The notes beneath the pieces were generated by a model, which worked only from the letters and a program-made list of their open reading frames with translations, searched no databases and had not been told where the DNA came from. DNA of 10,460 nt from Clostridiales bacterium (lineage in GTDB: Bacteria; Bacillota; Clostridia; Oscillospirales; Oscillospiraceae), in the NCBI GenBank assembly GCA_003533405.1, contig DQDL01000061.1, positions 1-10,460 on the forward strand, given 5' to 3'. Each line of letters opens with the position of its first letter. The stretch's first letter is position 1. Positions 1-6,124 of the stretch are shown here, piece by piece. Position numbers and translations under genes: made by a program.

Positions 1-26
1 GTGGTTGTCTTTGCTACTAGCAAGGC

Positions 27-68
27 AAAGTAATAGCCTGTCGGTAAAAGCCGACAGGCTATTACTTT
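27..68 (-). terminator. Perfect 18-bp hairpin downstream of the membrane PLD-like gene
   Basis: Positions 27-44 pair without a mismatch with 51-68, leaving the 6-nt loop TAAAAG. It starts 8 bases after the stop codon of the 76-711 gene. Read on the minus strand the stem ends in CTTT but no long U-tract follows, so it may act as a bidirectional or weakly Rho-independent terminator. The first 26 bases of the window hold nothing else recognisable. Confidence 0.7.
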
Positions 69-75
69 ATGTGCT

Positions 76-711
76 TTATTGCACAGGCATTGCATGCTCC
101 CACATTTTTTCGATGGATTCCGCTGTAACCTTGAATTGAACTTGTTCGGAATCGTAGGTCAGATATGAGATAGGGGAACAATCTGTACTAGTGTTATATA
201 AATACGGCATCATGTGTATGATCGACCCGTGCCCTCTGGAATTGCTGCCTATATCAATACCTATATACGACACTGGCAGCATAAGGCTCCATTCACGGAC
301 TTCAAGGTTGCCTTTATCCTTCATCTTTTCGAGCATACTTTTCACCATGTTAACTTGTTCAGCCGTATCCACGCTTGTATTGTCGAAAAAATCGCGATTC
401 ATTTTTTCCGCTGCATCCACTGTCAGCATCAGATAGCGAATTGTCACGCCACGACACAAGCACCATTCTATTATCTGTGAAAGTTCTGTGACCAATGCAT
501 CTCCATATGCTACAACAATAGTTATCTCTTTTTTTGCTTTTACCAGCAGTTCAGAAACATTGCTGTCCTTATCCCGGTAATTATCGAGTCGCTTTTGCGC
601 AAAATTATTTAGTTCCCTAACACCAATCCATGCAGCAATTACAATAGCCCCCGCCCCTATCAGCGAACCCATCAGCTCTATCAATGGAGACAATTGTTGC
701 AATATACCCAT
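76..711 (-). CDS. Membrane-anchored protein with PLD-like (DUF5919-type) domain, function unknown
   Basis: The 211-aa product has one clear hydrophobic segment near the N-terminus (about residues 13-31, rich in Gly, Ala, Ile), then a charged linker (about 32-60) and a soluble alpha/beta body. In the body, residues 62-72 (EITIVVAYGDA) look like a beta strand plus loop, 86-97 (CRGVTIRYLMLT) fit the RG-x-x-I-R strand seen in catalytically degenerate phospholipase-D-like domains, and 157-175 (HGSIIHMMPY region) would be the second half. The canonical HxKxxxxD motif is absent, so nuclease or lipase activity is not supported. The predicted topology is a single N-terminal anchor with the body probably in the cytoplasm. 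The ATG is preceded by AGAGAGGGATG-type pairing sequence about 8 bases upstream, and a strong promoter follows further up. Base composition is more AT-rich than in the neighbours, which suggests transfer. The PLD-like assignment is by pattern only; 'hypothetical membrane protein' is the safe name. Confidence 0.75.
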   Translation of the reverse strand: MGILQQLSPLIELMGSLIGAGAIVIAAWIGVRELNNFAQKRLDNYRDKDSNVSELLVKAKKEITIVVAYGDALVTELSQIIEWCLCRGVTIRYLMLTVDAAEKMNRDFFDNTSVDTAEQVNMVKSMLEKMKDKGNLEVREWSLMLPVSYIGIDIGSNSRGHGSIIHMMPYLYNTSTDCSPISYLTYDSEQVQFKVTAESIEKMWEHAMPVQ

Positions 712-752
712 TTCACATCCCTCTCTTTTTGTAAATTTGTGAGATTGTATAT

Positions 753-782
753 ATTATACAAGAGCATGTCAACTGCTGTCAA
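753..782 (-). promoter_or_regulatory. Near-consensus sigma-A promoter of the membrane PLD-like gene
   Basis: On the minus strand, TTGACA (777-782) and TATAAT (753-758) are separated by 18 bases, both perfect hexamers. A second TTGACA copy lies at 767-772, giving TTGACAGCAGTTGACA as a 10-bp-period direct repeat that could be a regulator site placed inside the spacer. About 23 bases further upstream is a 12-bp palindrome AAAAGCGCTTTT (805-816). Confidence 0.75.
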
Positions 783-828
783 GTTGGCCGACTTTTTGTG
801 TTAAAAAAGCGCTTTTAATCGGTTCCTC

Positions 829-870
829 ATATAACAAAAGGCACACCAAGCGGTGTGCCTTTTGTTATAT
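829..870 (-). terminator. 19-bp hairpin terminator of the DapB-like dehydrogenase gene
   Basis: Positions 829-847 pair perfectly with 852-870 around the loop AAGC. It lies 5 bases after the dehydrogenase stop codon. The descending arm on the minus strand reads GGTGTGCCTTTTGTTATAT, so the U-rich part is within the stem. The mirror arm is A-rich on this strand, so it could also work for plus-strand transcripts. Confidence 0.8.
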
Positions 871-874
871 CAAA

Positions 875-1963
875 TTACTTCGTTTTCACATAGGTGTTCA
901 TCGGATGCACCATGTACTCGTTGTACGGGAATTGGTCGGTGGTGACATAGCCTGCGGGGGCGTCTATCAGCTGCGGGATGCGGTTCACGAGCGTTGCGCA
1001 TGTCAGCTCCACCGTTGCTGGCTCGTTGACGATGCAGGTCGTGTCCGGCTCGCCGTGCAGCGTCCACACATTCTTGTCCGTCTCCTCGGGATTGTATATC
1101 TTGCCCACGCACTCGGTCACAAGGGTGATGCCCTCTTTTGTCTCGGTCGTGACGATGGCACGCATACCGGTGGCGTCACCGGCCTTGACGACCATGCCCA
1201 GCGTCTCGGACTTTAAGTCCTCCCTGTCGACGCAGGGGATGCATTTTTGCGTCTGCGAGGTGACATGCAGCCCCATCTTGCTGCAAAGCCAGCCGTTCTG
1301 GTTCCACATGTATGACGGGACATACTTTCCGCTCTCGACAAGCTCCTTCATCTCGTCCGACGGGGTGTCGTTGTAGCAGCCGATGGTCCTGTTAAACTCG
1401 TCGATACTCAGTCCTGCGCCGTGACCCTCGGCAAGCGCCACGCCGTAGTCCTCGACATTATACCAGCTGCTGCCCTCGATCTTGGTGATCTTGTGCGAGG
1501 AACCGGCAAGGTTCGTGACCATCGTGCCCCAGTACAGGTCGCAGTAGCCCACGCCCGTGAGCGTGCAGCCGCCCTCTTTGGCAAGCTTGTCGAGCTTTGC
1601 GGTGAGTGCGGGCGAGGAGTTCCACGGATACAGCGCCTCCTCGCAGGTGGTGATGGCGTTCACGCCGTGTTTTGCGCAGATGGTGAAAATGTCCTCAAGC
1701 TCGGCAACGGTGCTGCGTGTTGCGATGATGCACACATCGGGCTTGAGCTCGCCTATGCGCCTGTCGGCATCGGCGGAATTTTCGACCGTTACGCCGACAT
1801 GCGGGAAGCCGTCGCCGATTATCTCCGCCACATCCTTACCGATGTGGCCTTTGTTGCGGCAGAATGCGCCCACCAGCTCGCCGTCATGCTCGATAACATA
1901 GCGCATGAGATAGCGGCTCATCTTGCCCGCACCGTACTGAACAACTCTGATTTTGCGATCCAT
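875..1963 (-). CDS. NAD(P)-dependent dehydrogenase, 2,4-diaminopentanoate dehydrogenase-like (DapB fold)
   Basis: The 362-aa protein starts with a Rossmann strand-loop-helix (residues 6-17, RVVQYGAGKMSR, a GxGxM nucleotide-binding turn). It continues with a DVCIIATRST stretch (about 76-85) and the segment NAITTCEEALYPW (102-114), typical of the dihydrodipicolinate-reductase-like family that includes 2,4-diaminopentanoate dehydrogenase of ornithine-fermenting clostridia. That enzyme oxidises 2,4-diaminopentanoate to 2-amino-4-oxopentanoate with NAD(P). Where many members carry a GTGxNPGF motif, this one has GVGYCDLYWG (137-146), so its substrate may differ. Length is close to the family norm (about 340-360 aa). 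The ATG has a strong AAGGAGG seven bases upstream. It is alone between a promoter and a terminator; no other ornithine-pathway gene (ornithine aminomutase, thiolase OrtAB) is seen nearby. No signal peptide, so cytoplasmic. The family call is fairly sure; the exact substrate is not. Confidence 0.8.
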   Translation of the reverse strand: MDRKIRVVQYGAGKMSRYLMRYVIEHDGELVGAFCRNKGHIGKDVAEIIGDGFPHVGVTVENSADADRRIGELKPDVCIIATRSTVAELEDIFTICAKHGVNAITTCEEALYPWNSSPALTAKLDKLAKEGGCTLTGVGYCDLYWGTMVTNLAGSSHKITKIEGSSWYNVEDYGVALAEGHGAGLSIDEFNRTIGCYNDTPSDEMKELVESGKYVPSYMWNQNGWLCSKMGLHVTSQTQKCIPCVDREDLKSETLGMVVKAGDATGMRAIVTTETKEGITLVTECVGKIYNPEETDKNVWTLHGEPDTTCIVNEPATVELTCATLVNRIPQLIDAPAGYVTTDQFPYNEYMVHPMNTYVKTK

Positions 1964-2007
1964 AAAACAGCCTCCTTAATGAAATGTTCGTTTAAGATGT
2001 AGTGTCT

Positions 2008-2038
2008 GCAAGAATAGTTATTTTTTTAACGACCTTGC
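2008..2038 (-). other. Possible leader hairpin before the DapB-like gene
   Basis: In the roughly 75-nt leader between promoter and ATG, GCAAG (2034-2038) can pair with CTTGC (2008-2012), and an inner GTTA (2027-2030) with TAAC (2017-2020), around an A-rich loop. The two stems are short and separated by unpaired bases, so it may be chance. No known riboswitch or T-box core was recognised. Confidence 0.25.
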
Positions 2039-2044
2039 GCTTTC

Positions 2045-2073
2045 ATTATAGAGTATAACCGCAAAAAGGTCAA
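2045..2073 (-). promoter_or_regulatory. Sigma-A promoter of the DapB-like dehydrogenase gene
   Basis: On the minus strand, TTGACC (2068-2073), a 17-base spacer and a perfect TATAAT (2045-2050). It places transcription start near 2038, about 75 bases before the ATG. Confidence 0.75.
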
Positions 2074-2149
2074 GATATAACAGCAAAAAGCATCTGCAAG
2101 CTCCAATCTGTTCATAGATTTTGTGCATCGAATCCTCGCCTAAACACGA

Positions 2150-2181
2150 ACCCCCTGTCACTTTGGATAGCGACAGGGGGT
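2150..2181 (-). terminator. Hairpin downstream of the carbonic anhydrase gene
   Basis: Positions 2150-2159 (ACCCCCTGTC) pair with 2172-2181 (GACAGGGGGT) around a 12-nt loop, 16 bases after the carbonic anhydrase stop. On the minus strand the following bases TCGTGTTTAG are only modestly U-rich. It lies upstream of the DapB-like gene's promoter and therefore isolates the two units. Confidence 0.65.
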
Positions 2182-2197
2182 GTGGCGTTGTATCGTA

Positions 2198-2752
2198 TCA
2201 AAGTATTTCTACGCTGCCGTCGGACAGGTGGTAGAGTGCTCCGACGACCTTGAGGCCGTGGGTCTCCTCCCTGCGTATCTCGATGCTGCTTTCTATCATT
2301 TCGATGCTGTGCTTTACATTTAAACAGCAGGCGGCGTAGTCGTCGGTCTCGTCGCCGATTGCGATGCGTATCTCATCGGTGATGAATTTGATGTAGCCGT
2401 CCGGGTCGTGGTTTATCGCCGCATCGACCGCTCCGCACCGATCGTGCCCGAGCACCATGATGAGCTTGCAGCCGAGGTGCTCGGCGGCGTACTCGATGCT
2501 GCCGAGCTGGTGGTTGTCTATCACATTGCCCGCAACTTTGATCACGAACAGCTCGCCGATACCGGCGGAAAAGATGCTCTCGGGAATGACACGGGAGTCC
2601 GAGCACGCAATGATTATCGCATACGGCGACTGCCCCTGCGAGCAAGTCCGCATCCGGCTTGCAAGCGATATATCCCCGCAACCCGTCTCGGCGCCGAGAT
2701 ATTTTTTGTTGCCCTCCATGAGCCTGTCTAACGCTTCCTGCGCTGTAATCAT
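2198..2752 (-). CDS. Beta-class carbonic anhydrase
   Basis: It interconverts CO2 and bicarbonate with a zinc ion. With the start used here the protein has 184 aa, and the beta-class motifs are all present: CSDSRV (Cys50, Asp52, Arg54) and GHDRCGAV (His103, Cys106), supplying the two Cys, one His zinc ligands and the Asp-Arg dyad. The segment between contains the usual GNVID and GSIEYAAEHLG stretches. A longer reading frame begins 14 codons upstream (2794), but the start at 2752 is chosen because AAGAGGTGAT sits six bases before it and the -10 hexamer lies inside the longer frame. The protein is soluble, without a signal peptide. It has its own promoter and hairpin and so appears to be a single-gene unit. 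In a fermenting anaerobe it would supply bicarbonate to carboxylases or help pH balance, which is inference. Confidence 0.93.
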   Translation of the reverse strand: MITAQEALDRLMEGNKKYLGAETGCGDISLASRMRTCSQGQSPYAIIIACSDSRVIPESIFSAGIGELFVIKVAGNVIDNHQLGSIEYAAEHLGCKLIMVLGHDRCGAVDAAINHDPDGYIKFITDEIRIAIGDETDDYAACCLNVKHSIEMIESSIEIRREETHGLKVVGALYHLSDGSVEIL

Positions 2753-2771
2753 AATATCACCTCTTAGCACA

Positions 2772-2800
2772 AGTATACTTTCTGCGTAGCGCAATTACAA
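2772..2800 (-). promoter_or_regulatory. Promoter of the carbonic anhydrase gene
   Basis: On the minus strand, TTGTAA (2795-2800), a 17-base spacer and TATACT (2772-2777). Transcription would start about 10-15 bases before the ATG at 2752, leaving a very short leader. This position argues against the upstream ATG at 2794. Confidence 0.65.
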
Positions 2801-2954
2801 GAAAGAAATGCGTATATAAAGCTTTCTTACTCATATGCTTTGTGCATCCATCTCCAGTAAGCATGTTTGCCGGAACAGCAAGCCGTTCGTATCCGCAATT
2901 TTTGCATCTAACAGATATTCGTTTACTCGAATTATTTATTCTAACATAATTAAC

Positions 2955-2990
2955 TCCCCATAGCCAGTGTTTTCACCCTTACTATGGGGA
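2955..2990. other. Inverted repeat in the intergenic region between carbonic anhydrase and dehydratase operon
   Basis: TCCCCATAG (2955-2963) pairs with CTATGGGGA (2982-2990) around an 18-nt loop. It may be a second hairpin behind the operon terminator. The rest of 2801-3004 shows only a small palindrome ATTCG-N6-CGAAT (2918-2933) and no gene or known RNA. Confidence 0.4.
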
Positions 2991-3004
2991 CTTGTCTACA
3001 GGCT

Positions 3005-3034
3005 GAAAAGAGCAGGCCGGAGCCTGCTCTTTTC
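3005..3034 (-). terminator. Terminator of the 2-hydroxyacyl-CoA dehydratase operon
   Basis: Positions 3005-3017 (GAAAAGAGCAGGC) pair perfectly with 3022-3034 around the loop CGGA. It begins about 33 bases after the stop of the 51-aa gene. Read on the minus strand the stem closes with CTCTTTTC, and the A-rich/U-rich ends make it potentially bidirectional. Confidence 0.85.
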
Positions 3035-3067
3035 GTTATGGTGCTTTATGCTGTTTTGAGGATCGGA

Positions 3068-3223
3068 TCAGATCTTTTCCTCGACGTTCTTGCTGTCGTG
3101 GTATTTAATAAGGGCGTTGTATATTTTTTCGATGAGCTTCATGTCCGCATTGGTCATGTATGCCAAAAACAGCAGACAGAACAGAGTGAAGAGAACTATC
3201 AGAACTATCCAGTACCAAGCCAT
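3068..3223 (-). CDS. Small single-pass membrane protein (51 aa) in the dehydratase operon
   Basis: The 51-aa product has an N-terminal hydrophobic helix (about residues 3-22, WYWIVLIVLFTLFCLLFLAY) followed by a charged amphipathic tail with MKLIEKIYNALIKYHDSKN. A longer in-frame ATG at 3298 exists, but the start at 3223 is favoured by AAGGAGGA about seven bases upstream, and the longer version would overlap the end of the dehydratase gene. It begins 17 bases after the 522-aa subunit gene stop and is followed by the operon terminator, so it is co-transcribed. I do not recognise a family. The orientation is probably N-out or N-in with a short cytosolic tail, undetermined. It could anchor the dehydratase or a partner to the membrane, or be an unrelated small protein; neither is shown by the sequence. 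Confidence 0.75.
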   Translation of the reverse strand: MAWYWIVLIVLFTLFCLLFLAYMTNADMKLIEKIYNALIKYHDSKNVEEKI

Positions 3224-3240
3224 TTTTATTTCCTCCTTAA

Positions 3241-4809
3241 TTACCAGCTGAGATTGTCTTCGTAATCGAGCAGCGTCGGGTCGAGGGGCTCCTCGCACAG
3301 GACGGTTTTCATGTACTGATTGAACGCCTCGCGCATCTCGCGGCGGGATACGGTGCGCGGGTCCATAACATCGTGGGGTATCCAGATGAGGTGAATGCCG
3401 CGCTCGCGTGCCTGATCCTCGAACAGACCGTGCAGACCGCCGACGTTCTTGCAGGAAACGTGGTCATACATGATGACGATGTTGACGTTAAATTTCTCGC
3501 ACATCTTCCAGCACTCGTCGAGCAGGTTTACATAACCTCCGTTGGTGTGGGAGCGCATCATCATTCTCTCATAGCAGCGAACGAGGTCGGCAAGCGCCTG
3601 ATCCTTGTTGTCGGTGCTGATGGGCAGGTAGCTGAGCATTGCCTCCATGTCGTTTACGCAGGTGACGCCCCAGCAGTGCTGAGTCCAATAGGTGAAGTTG
3701 GTGTAGTAGTGCGCAGGGCACGCCCAGACGAGGCAGCGGTACTTGGGCTTGGGTGCGTTTGCGGCCTTGTCCTTTTCGTAGCCCTTGAGCATCATCTTGG
3801 TGACCTTGCGGTCGGTCTTGAGCATGAACTCGTCCATGCAAGCGGCTGCCTGGAACTCATACTCGCGCTGGAGCGCAAGTGCAGCGCCGCAGACCTGGGG
3901 ATAGTCGGTGCAGTTGACGTCCCACTTTTCGACCATGCAGCGGGAGCTTTCGTTGTACATCTCTGCATTTTTCCAAAATGCGTCCCAGTCCCACTTCACG
4001 CCGAACTGCTGCTCGAGGAATTCGATGCCCTTTTTGAGGTTCTTGATCGCGTAGGTCTGTACCTCGGGCTCGTTTATTCTCTGCGGGGGAGTTATCTGGA
4101 ACGAGGGCAGATCCTTGAAGTGGCGGGTGAGGATATTCGTCTGCGAGATCGCACCGTCGCAGGGCATGGTGCCGGTGAAGTAGCACTTGCCGACACGGGG
4201 ATAATCGTCAACAACGGCGACGCCGCACTCGGAGGCGGGCTCGGGGCAGACGTCTGCCGGCAGACCGAGGTGCTCCATGGCGTCGATGTAGAACATACTT
4301 GCGTTCTGGTCGACCTCCGACGGCAGACCGACGGCGAACATGGCGATGTCTATCCACTTGACGGTGGGGAAGCCCATCATGATAAGGTGCGGGGTCATCT
4401 CGTCGAACATGACGGTGTTCTCGCGCAGCTTTGCCGCACGCTTGCTGTTCGGGCGCAGGTTTTCGTCGCGCACGATGATGTCACGAACGCCGATGACGGA
4501 GTTGTGCAGGACGGAGAAGAACTGGTTGTGGGCATAGTGCAGCTCCTTGCCGCGCAGACCCATGGTGTGGCGGTCTACCATGTGCGCCGCAGTGAGGTAG
4601 GAGACCATCCAGCGGTAGCGCAGCATGGATTTGACCATGAGTATGGGGTGGCAGCCCAGCTTTACGGCCATAAAGCCGTAGAGATAGAGCCAGCGAAAGA
4701 AATCGTAAAAGGTGTCCTTAAAGCCTCTCCATTCACGGGCGCGGAAGGCGCGGTGCTCGGCATCGTAATATCTGCCCAAGCCTTTGCCGGTTTTGGGGTT
4801 GTATGCCAT
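3241..4809 (-). CDS. 2-hydroxyacyl-CoA dehydratase family subunit, long (522 aa)
   Basis: Members of this family (HgdA/B, HadB/C, FldB/C, LcdA/B) form [4Fe-4S]-containing heterodimers that remove water from (R)-2-hydroxyacyl-CoA through a ketyl radical. The C-terminal third shows the family pattern: INIVIMYDHVSCKNVGGLHG-like stretch around residues 442-460 with Cys453, then the IHLIWIPHD and DPRTVSRREMREAFNQYM segments (472-500). Centrally, GTMPCDGAISQT (213-224, Cys217) is a probable cluster-ligand region, preceded by Cys188 and Cys195. About 100 residues at the N-terminus, with a hydrophobic patch around 37-60, go beyond the usual 375-480 aa size. Start ATG is one base after the previous gene's TGA with AAGGAGGA upstream, so translation is coupled. 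No signal peptide. Which subunit (alpha or beta) and which hydroxyacyl-CoA is used cannot be told from sequence alone. Confidence 0.88.
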   Translation of the reverse strand: MAYNPKTGKGLGRYYDAEHRAFRAREWRGFKDTFYDFFRWLYLYGFMAVKLGCHPILMVKSMLRYRWMVSYLTAAHMVDRHTMGLRGKELHYAHNQFFSVLHNSVIGVRDIIVRDENLRPNSKRAAKLRENTVMFDEMTPHLIMMGFPTVKWIDIAMFAVGLPSEVDQNASMFYIDAMEHLGLPADVCPEPASECGVAVVDDYPRVGKCYFTGTMPCDGAISQTNILTRHFKDLPSFQITPPQRINEPEVQTYAIKNLKKGIEFLEQQFGVKWDWDAFWKNAEMYNESSRCMVEKWDVNCTDYPQVCGAALALQREYEFQAAACMDEFMLKTDRKVTKMMLKGYEKDKAANAPKPKYRCLVWACPAHYYTNFTYWTQHCWGVTCVNDMEAMLSYLPISTDNKDQALADLVRCYERMMMRSHTNGGYVNLLDECWKMCEKFNVNIVIMYDHVSCKNVGGLHGLFEDQARERGIHLIWIPHDVMDPRTVSRREMREAFNQYMKTVLCEEPLDPTLLDYEDNLSW

Positions 4810-4810
4810 G

Positions 4811-6016
4811 TCAGTTTTCCTCCTTCTGAGCTGTCCTGAGCTTCTTTATTTCAAGGCTTTCCACGAATGCCTGCACTCTCGTGCGAAGCTGTCCGCTCTG
4901 ACCGGAAATGTAGGGGCGGTCGATGGAGAGTATATGGATGCCGTAGTCGCGGGGCATTACCTGGCCTGCGATGACGCGCTCATACGACCAGTAGGTGCAG
5001 AACTTCATCTGCTCGTAAATTGCGCCGTCGGCGTTAAAGTCCTTAACAAGCTGCGCAACATGGTCGTTGCGGTACTTGACACGGTGCAGTGCGCTCTGAC
5101 GCGGGCACTCCGTGTTTTGCAGATACCAGCGGCAGACCTGCGTGAGTGCGTCCTCGGTGTCGGAGAGGATAATTTCCTGTCTGCCGGGGAAGGAGCCGTA
5201 GCAGTAGCGGTCGGCGACCACCAGTGCGCCGCAGCCCTCGATGAGCTTGATGAGCTGGGGATCGTCGATCTCCGAGCCGACAACGACAACGCGGACGCGG
5301 TAGTCCTTCTTGGCGTCGGTCTTGCGGTTTTTTATCTCCTCAAGCGTCTCACGCAGGTAGGGAAGGATAAGTCTCTTGGGGCAGGTGTAGCTGACCAAGA
5401 CCAAAACGGCGTACTCATAGCCGGTGATGGGCGGGATATCCAGCTTGCGCAGCTCGCCTATCTCGGTGAGGATGCGGCAGACCTCGTTGTGCTCGCTCAC
5501 GGCGGCGCGGATGGCGTCGTCCGAGGTGTCGATGCCGTAGTTTTCGCGCAGGGGCTTCAAGATCTTTCTGGAGACCTGCTCGCGGATGTGCTCGACGCAG
5601 TCCTCATCGTCGGAATAAGGAATGTCCAGATTGCAGTAGAAGAATTTGTCCTTGTCCTCGCCATGTGCGTGCATGATCTCCATGTTCTCGATGGCGCGGT
5701 TATTCGCCTCGCAGACATCAACGCCTATCATTGCGTGGAGAAATGCGAAGCTGCCCTCAAGCGCGCGCTCCAAAAGCGCACGGGCGAACTCGCAGCTGTT
5801 GTTGGCCATGTAGTAGGTTGCAAGCTCCATGGAGTTGGTGTGCGGTGCACGAAGCCGGACGGAGAAGCAATTGCCCAAGTTCATGAGCACCTCCGGTGCG
5901 TGAAAGCAGGTGTAACCGAGCGCCAGGTCCCCCTCAGACTCTGCCTTGCGGACAAGCTCGTTGTCCGTGTCCTCCAGCAGGCTCTCAAAGTAAATCAAAT
6001 GCTTCAGTTCTTTCAT
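4811..6016 (-). CDS. 2-hydroxyacyl-CoA dehydratase family subunit (401 aa)
   Basis: This is the first gene of the operon and the presumed partner of the 522-aa subunit. Family features run in order: GYTCFHAPEVLMNLG (34-48, Cys37), NNSCEFARALLE (72-83, Cys75), VDVCEANNR (99-107, Cys102), VVVVGSEIDDPQLIKLIEGCG (near 243-263), DRYCYGSF (269-276), DGAIYEQMKFCTYWSYE (330-346, Cys340) and the C-terminal SGQLRTRVQAFVESL (374-388). Cys37, Cys75 and Cys340 are reasonable candidates for cluster ligands. Length agrees with HadB/FldB-type subunits (about 375-410 aa). The ATG at 6016 is chosen because GGAAGAAGGG lies five bases upstream; a TTG at 6076 would extend the frame but falls on the operator. No activator ATPase (HgdC/HadI type) or CoA-transferase gene is in the window, so these must be supplied elsewhere if the enzyme is active. 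Confidence 0.9.
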   Translation of the reverse strand: MKELKHLIYFESLLEDTDNELVRKAESEGDLALGYTCFHAPEVLMNLGNCFSVRLRAPHTNSMELATYYMANNSCEFARALLERALEGSFAFLHAMIGVDVCEANNRAIENMEIMHAHGEDKDKFFYCNLDIPYSDDEDCVEHIREQVSRKILKPLRENYGIDTSDDAIRAAVSEHNEVCRILTEIGELRKLDIPPITGYEYAVLVLVSYTCPKRLILPYLRETLEEIKNRKTDAKKDYRVRVVVVGSEIDDPQLIKLIEGCGALVVADRYCYGSFPGRQEIILSDTEDALTQVCRWYLQNTECPRQSALHRVKYRNDHVAQLVKDFNADGAIYEQMKFCTYWSYERVIAGQVMPRDYGIHILSIDRPYISGQSGQLRTRVQAFVESLEIKKLRTAQKEEN

Positions 6017-6040
6017 TGCGGCCCTTCTTCCTGTTTGATT

Positions 6041-6067
6041 TTTATATTTACCCGTATGTGTCAGCAA
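6041..6067 (-). promoter_or_regulatory. Candidate promoter of the dehydratase operon
   Basis: Minus-strand TATAAA (6041-6046) lies 15 bases from TTGCTG (6062-6067), and the overlapping TAAATA (6045-6050) is an alternative -10. None is close to consensus, but all place RNA polymerase over the palindrome at 6059-6075. The exact boxes are uncertain. Confidence 0.4.
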
Positions 6068-6075
6068 TACTGACA
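6059..6075. promoter_or_regulatory. TetR operator O1, upstream of the dehydratase operon
   Basis: The palindrome TGTCAG-CAATA-CTGACA has perfect 6-bp arms. It overlaps the probable promoter -35 region of the dehydratase operon and is the same motif as the copy at the tetR promoter (6780-6796), including the preceding GTATG. The sequence match is seen directly; that the 6125-6757 TetR protein binds it is inference. Confidence 0.75.
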
Positions 6076-6092
6076 AAAGCGGGCATACACAA

Positions 6093-6110
6093 ATCCCGAT
6101 CTCTCGGGAT
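6093..6110 (-). terminator. Terminator of the first TetR gene
   Basis: ATCCCGA (6093-6099) pairs with TCGGGAT (6104-6110) around TCTC. On the minus strand it is followed by TTGTGTAT, a partial U-tract, and it starts 14 bases after the tetR stop. It separates tetR from the dehydratase operon, though some read-through is likely given its short stem. Confidence 0.65.
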
Positions 6111-6124
6111 GTGAAATTCGCCTG

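Noticed and set aside
2753..2794. 14-codon N-terminal extension of the carbonic anhydrase
   Set aside because: The -10 box lies inside it and the best ribosome-binding site is before the later ATG.
3224..3298. 25-codon N-terminal extension of the small membrane protein
   Set aside because: It would overlap the end of the dehydratase gene and reads as Arg-rich shadow sequence; AAGGAGGA precedes the later ATG.
3373..4839. 488-codon open frame on the plus strand opposite the 522-aa dehydratase subunit
   Set aside because: It is the mirror of a GC-rich coding gene, has no recognisable domains and lacks a convincing ribosome-binding site; the minus-strand gene has clear family motifs.
4784..6073. 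429-codon open frame on the plus strand opposite the 401-aa subunit
   Set aside because: Low-complexity Val/Ala/Asp/Leu-rich shadow translation; the opposite strand carries the conserved cysteine motifs.
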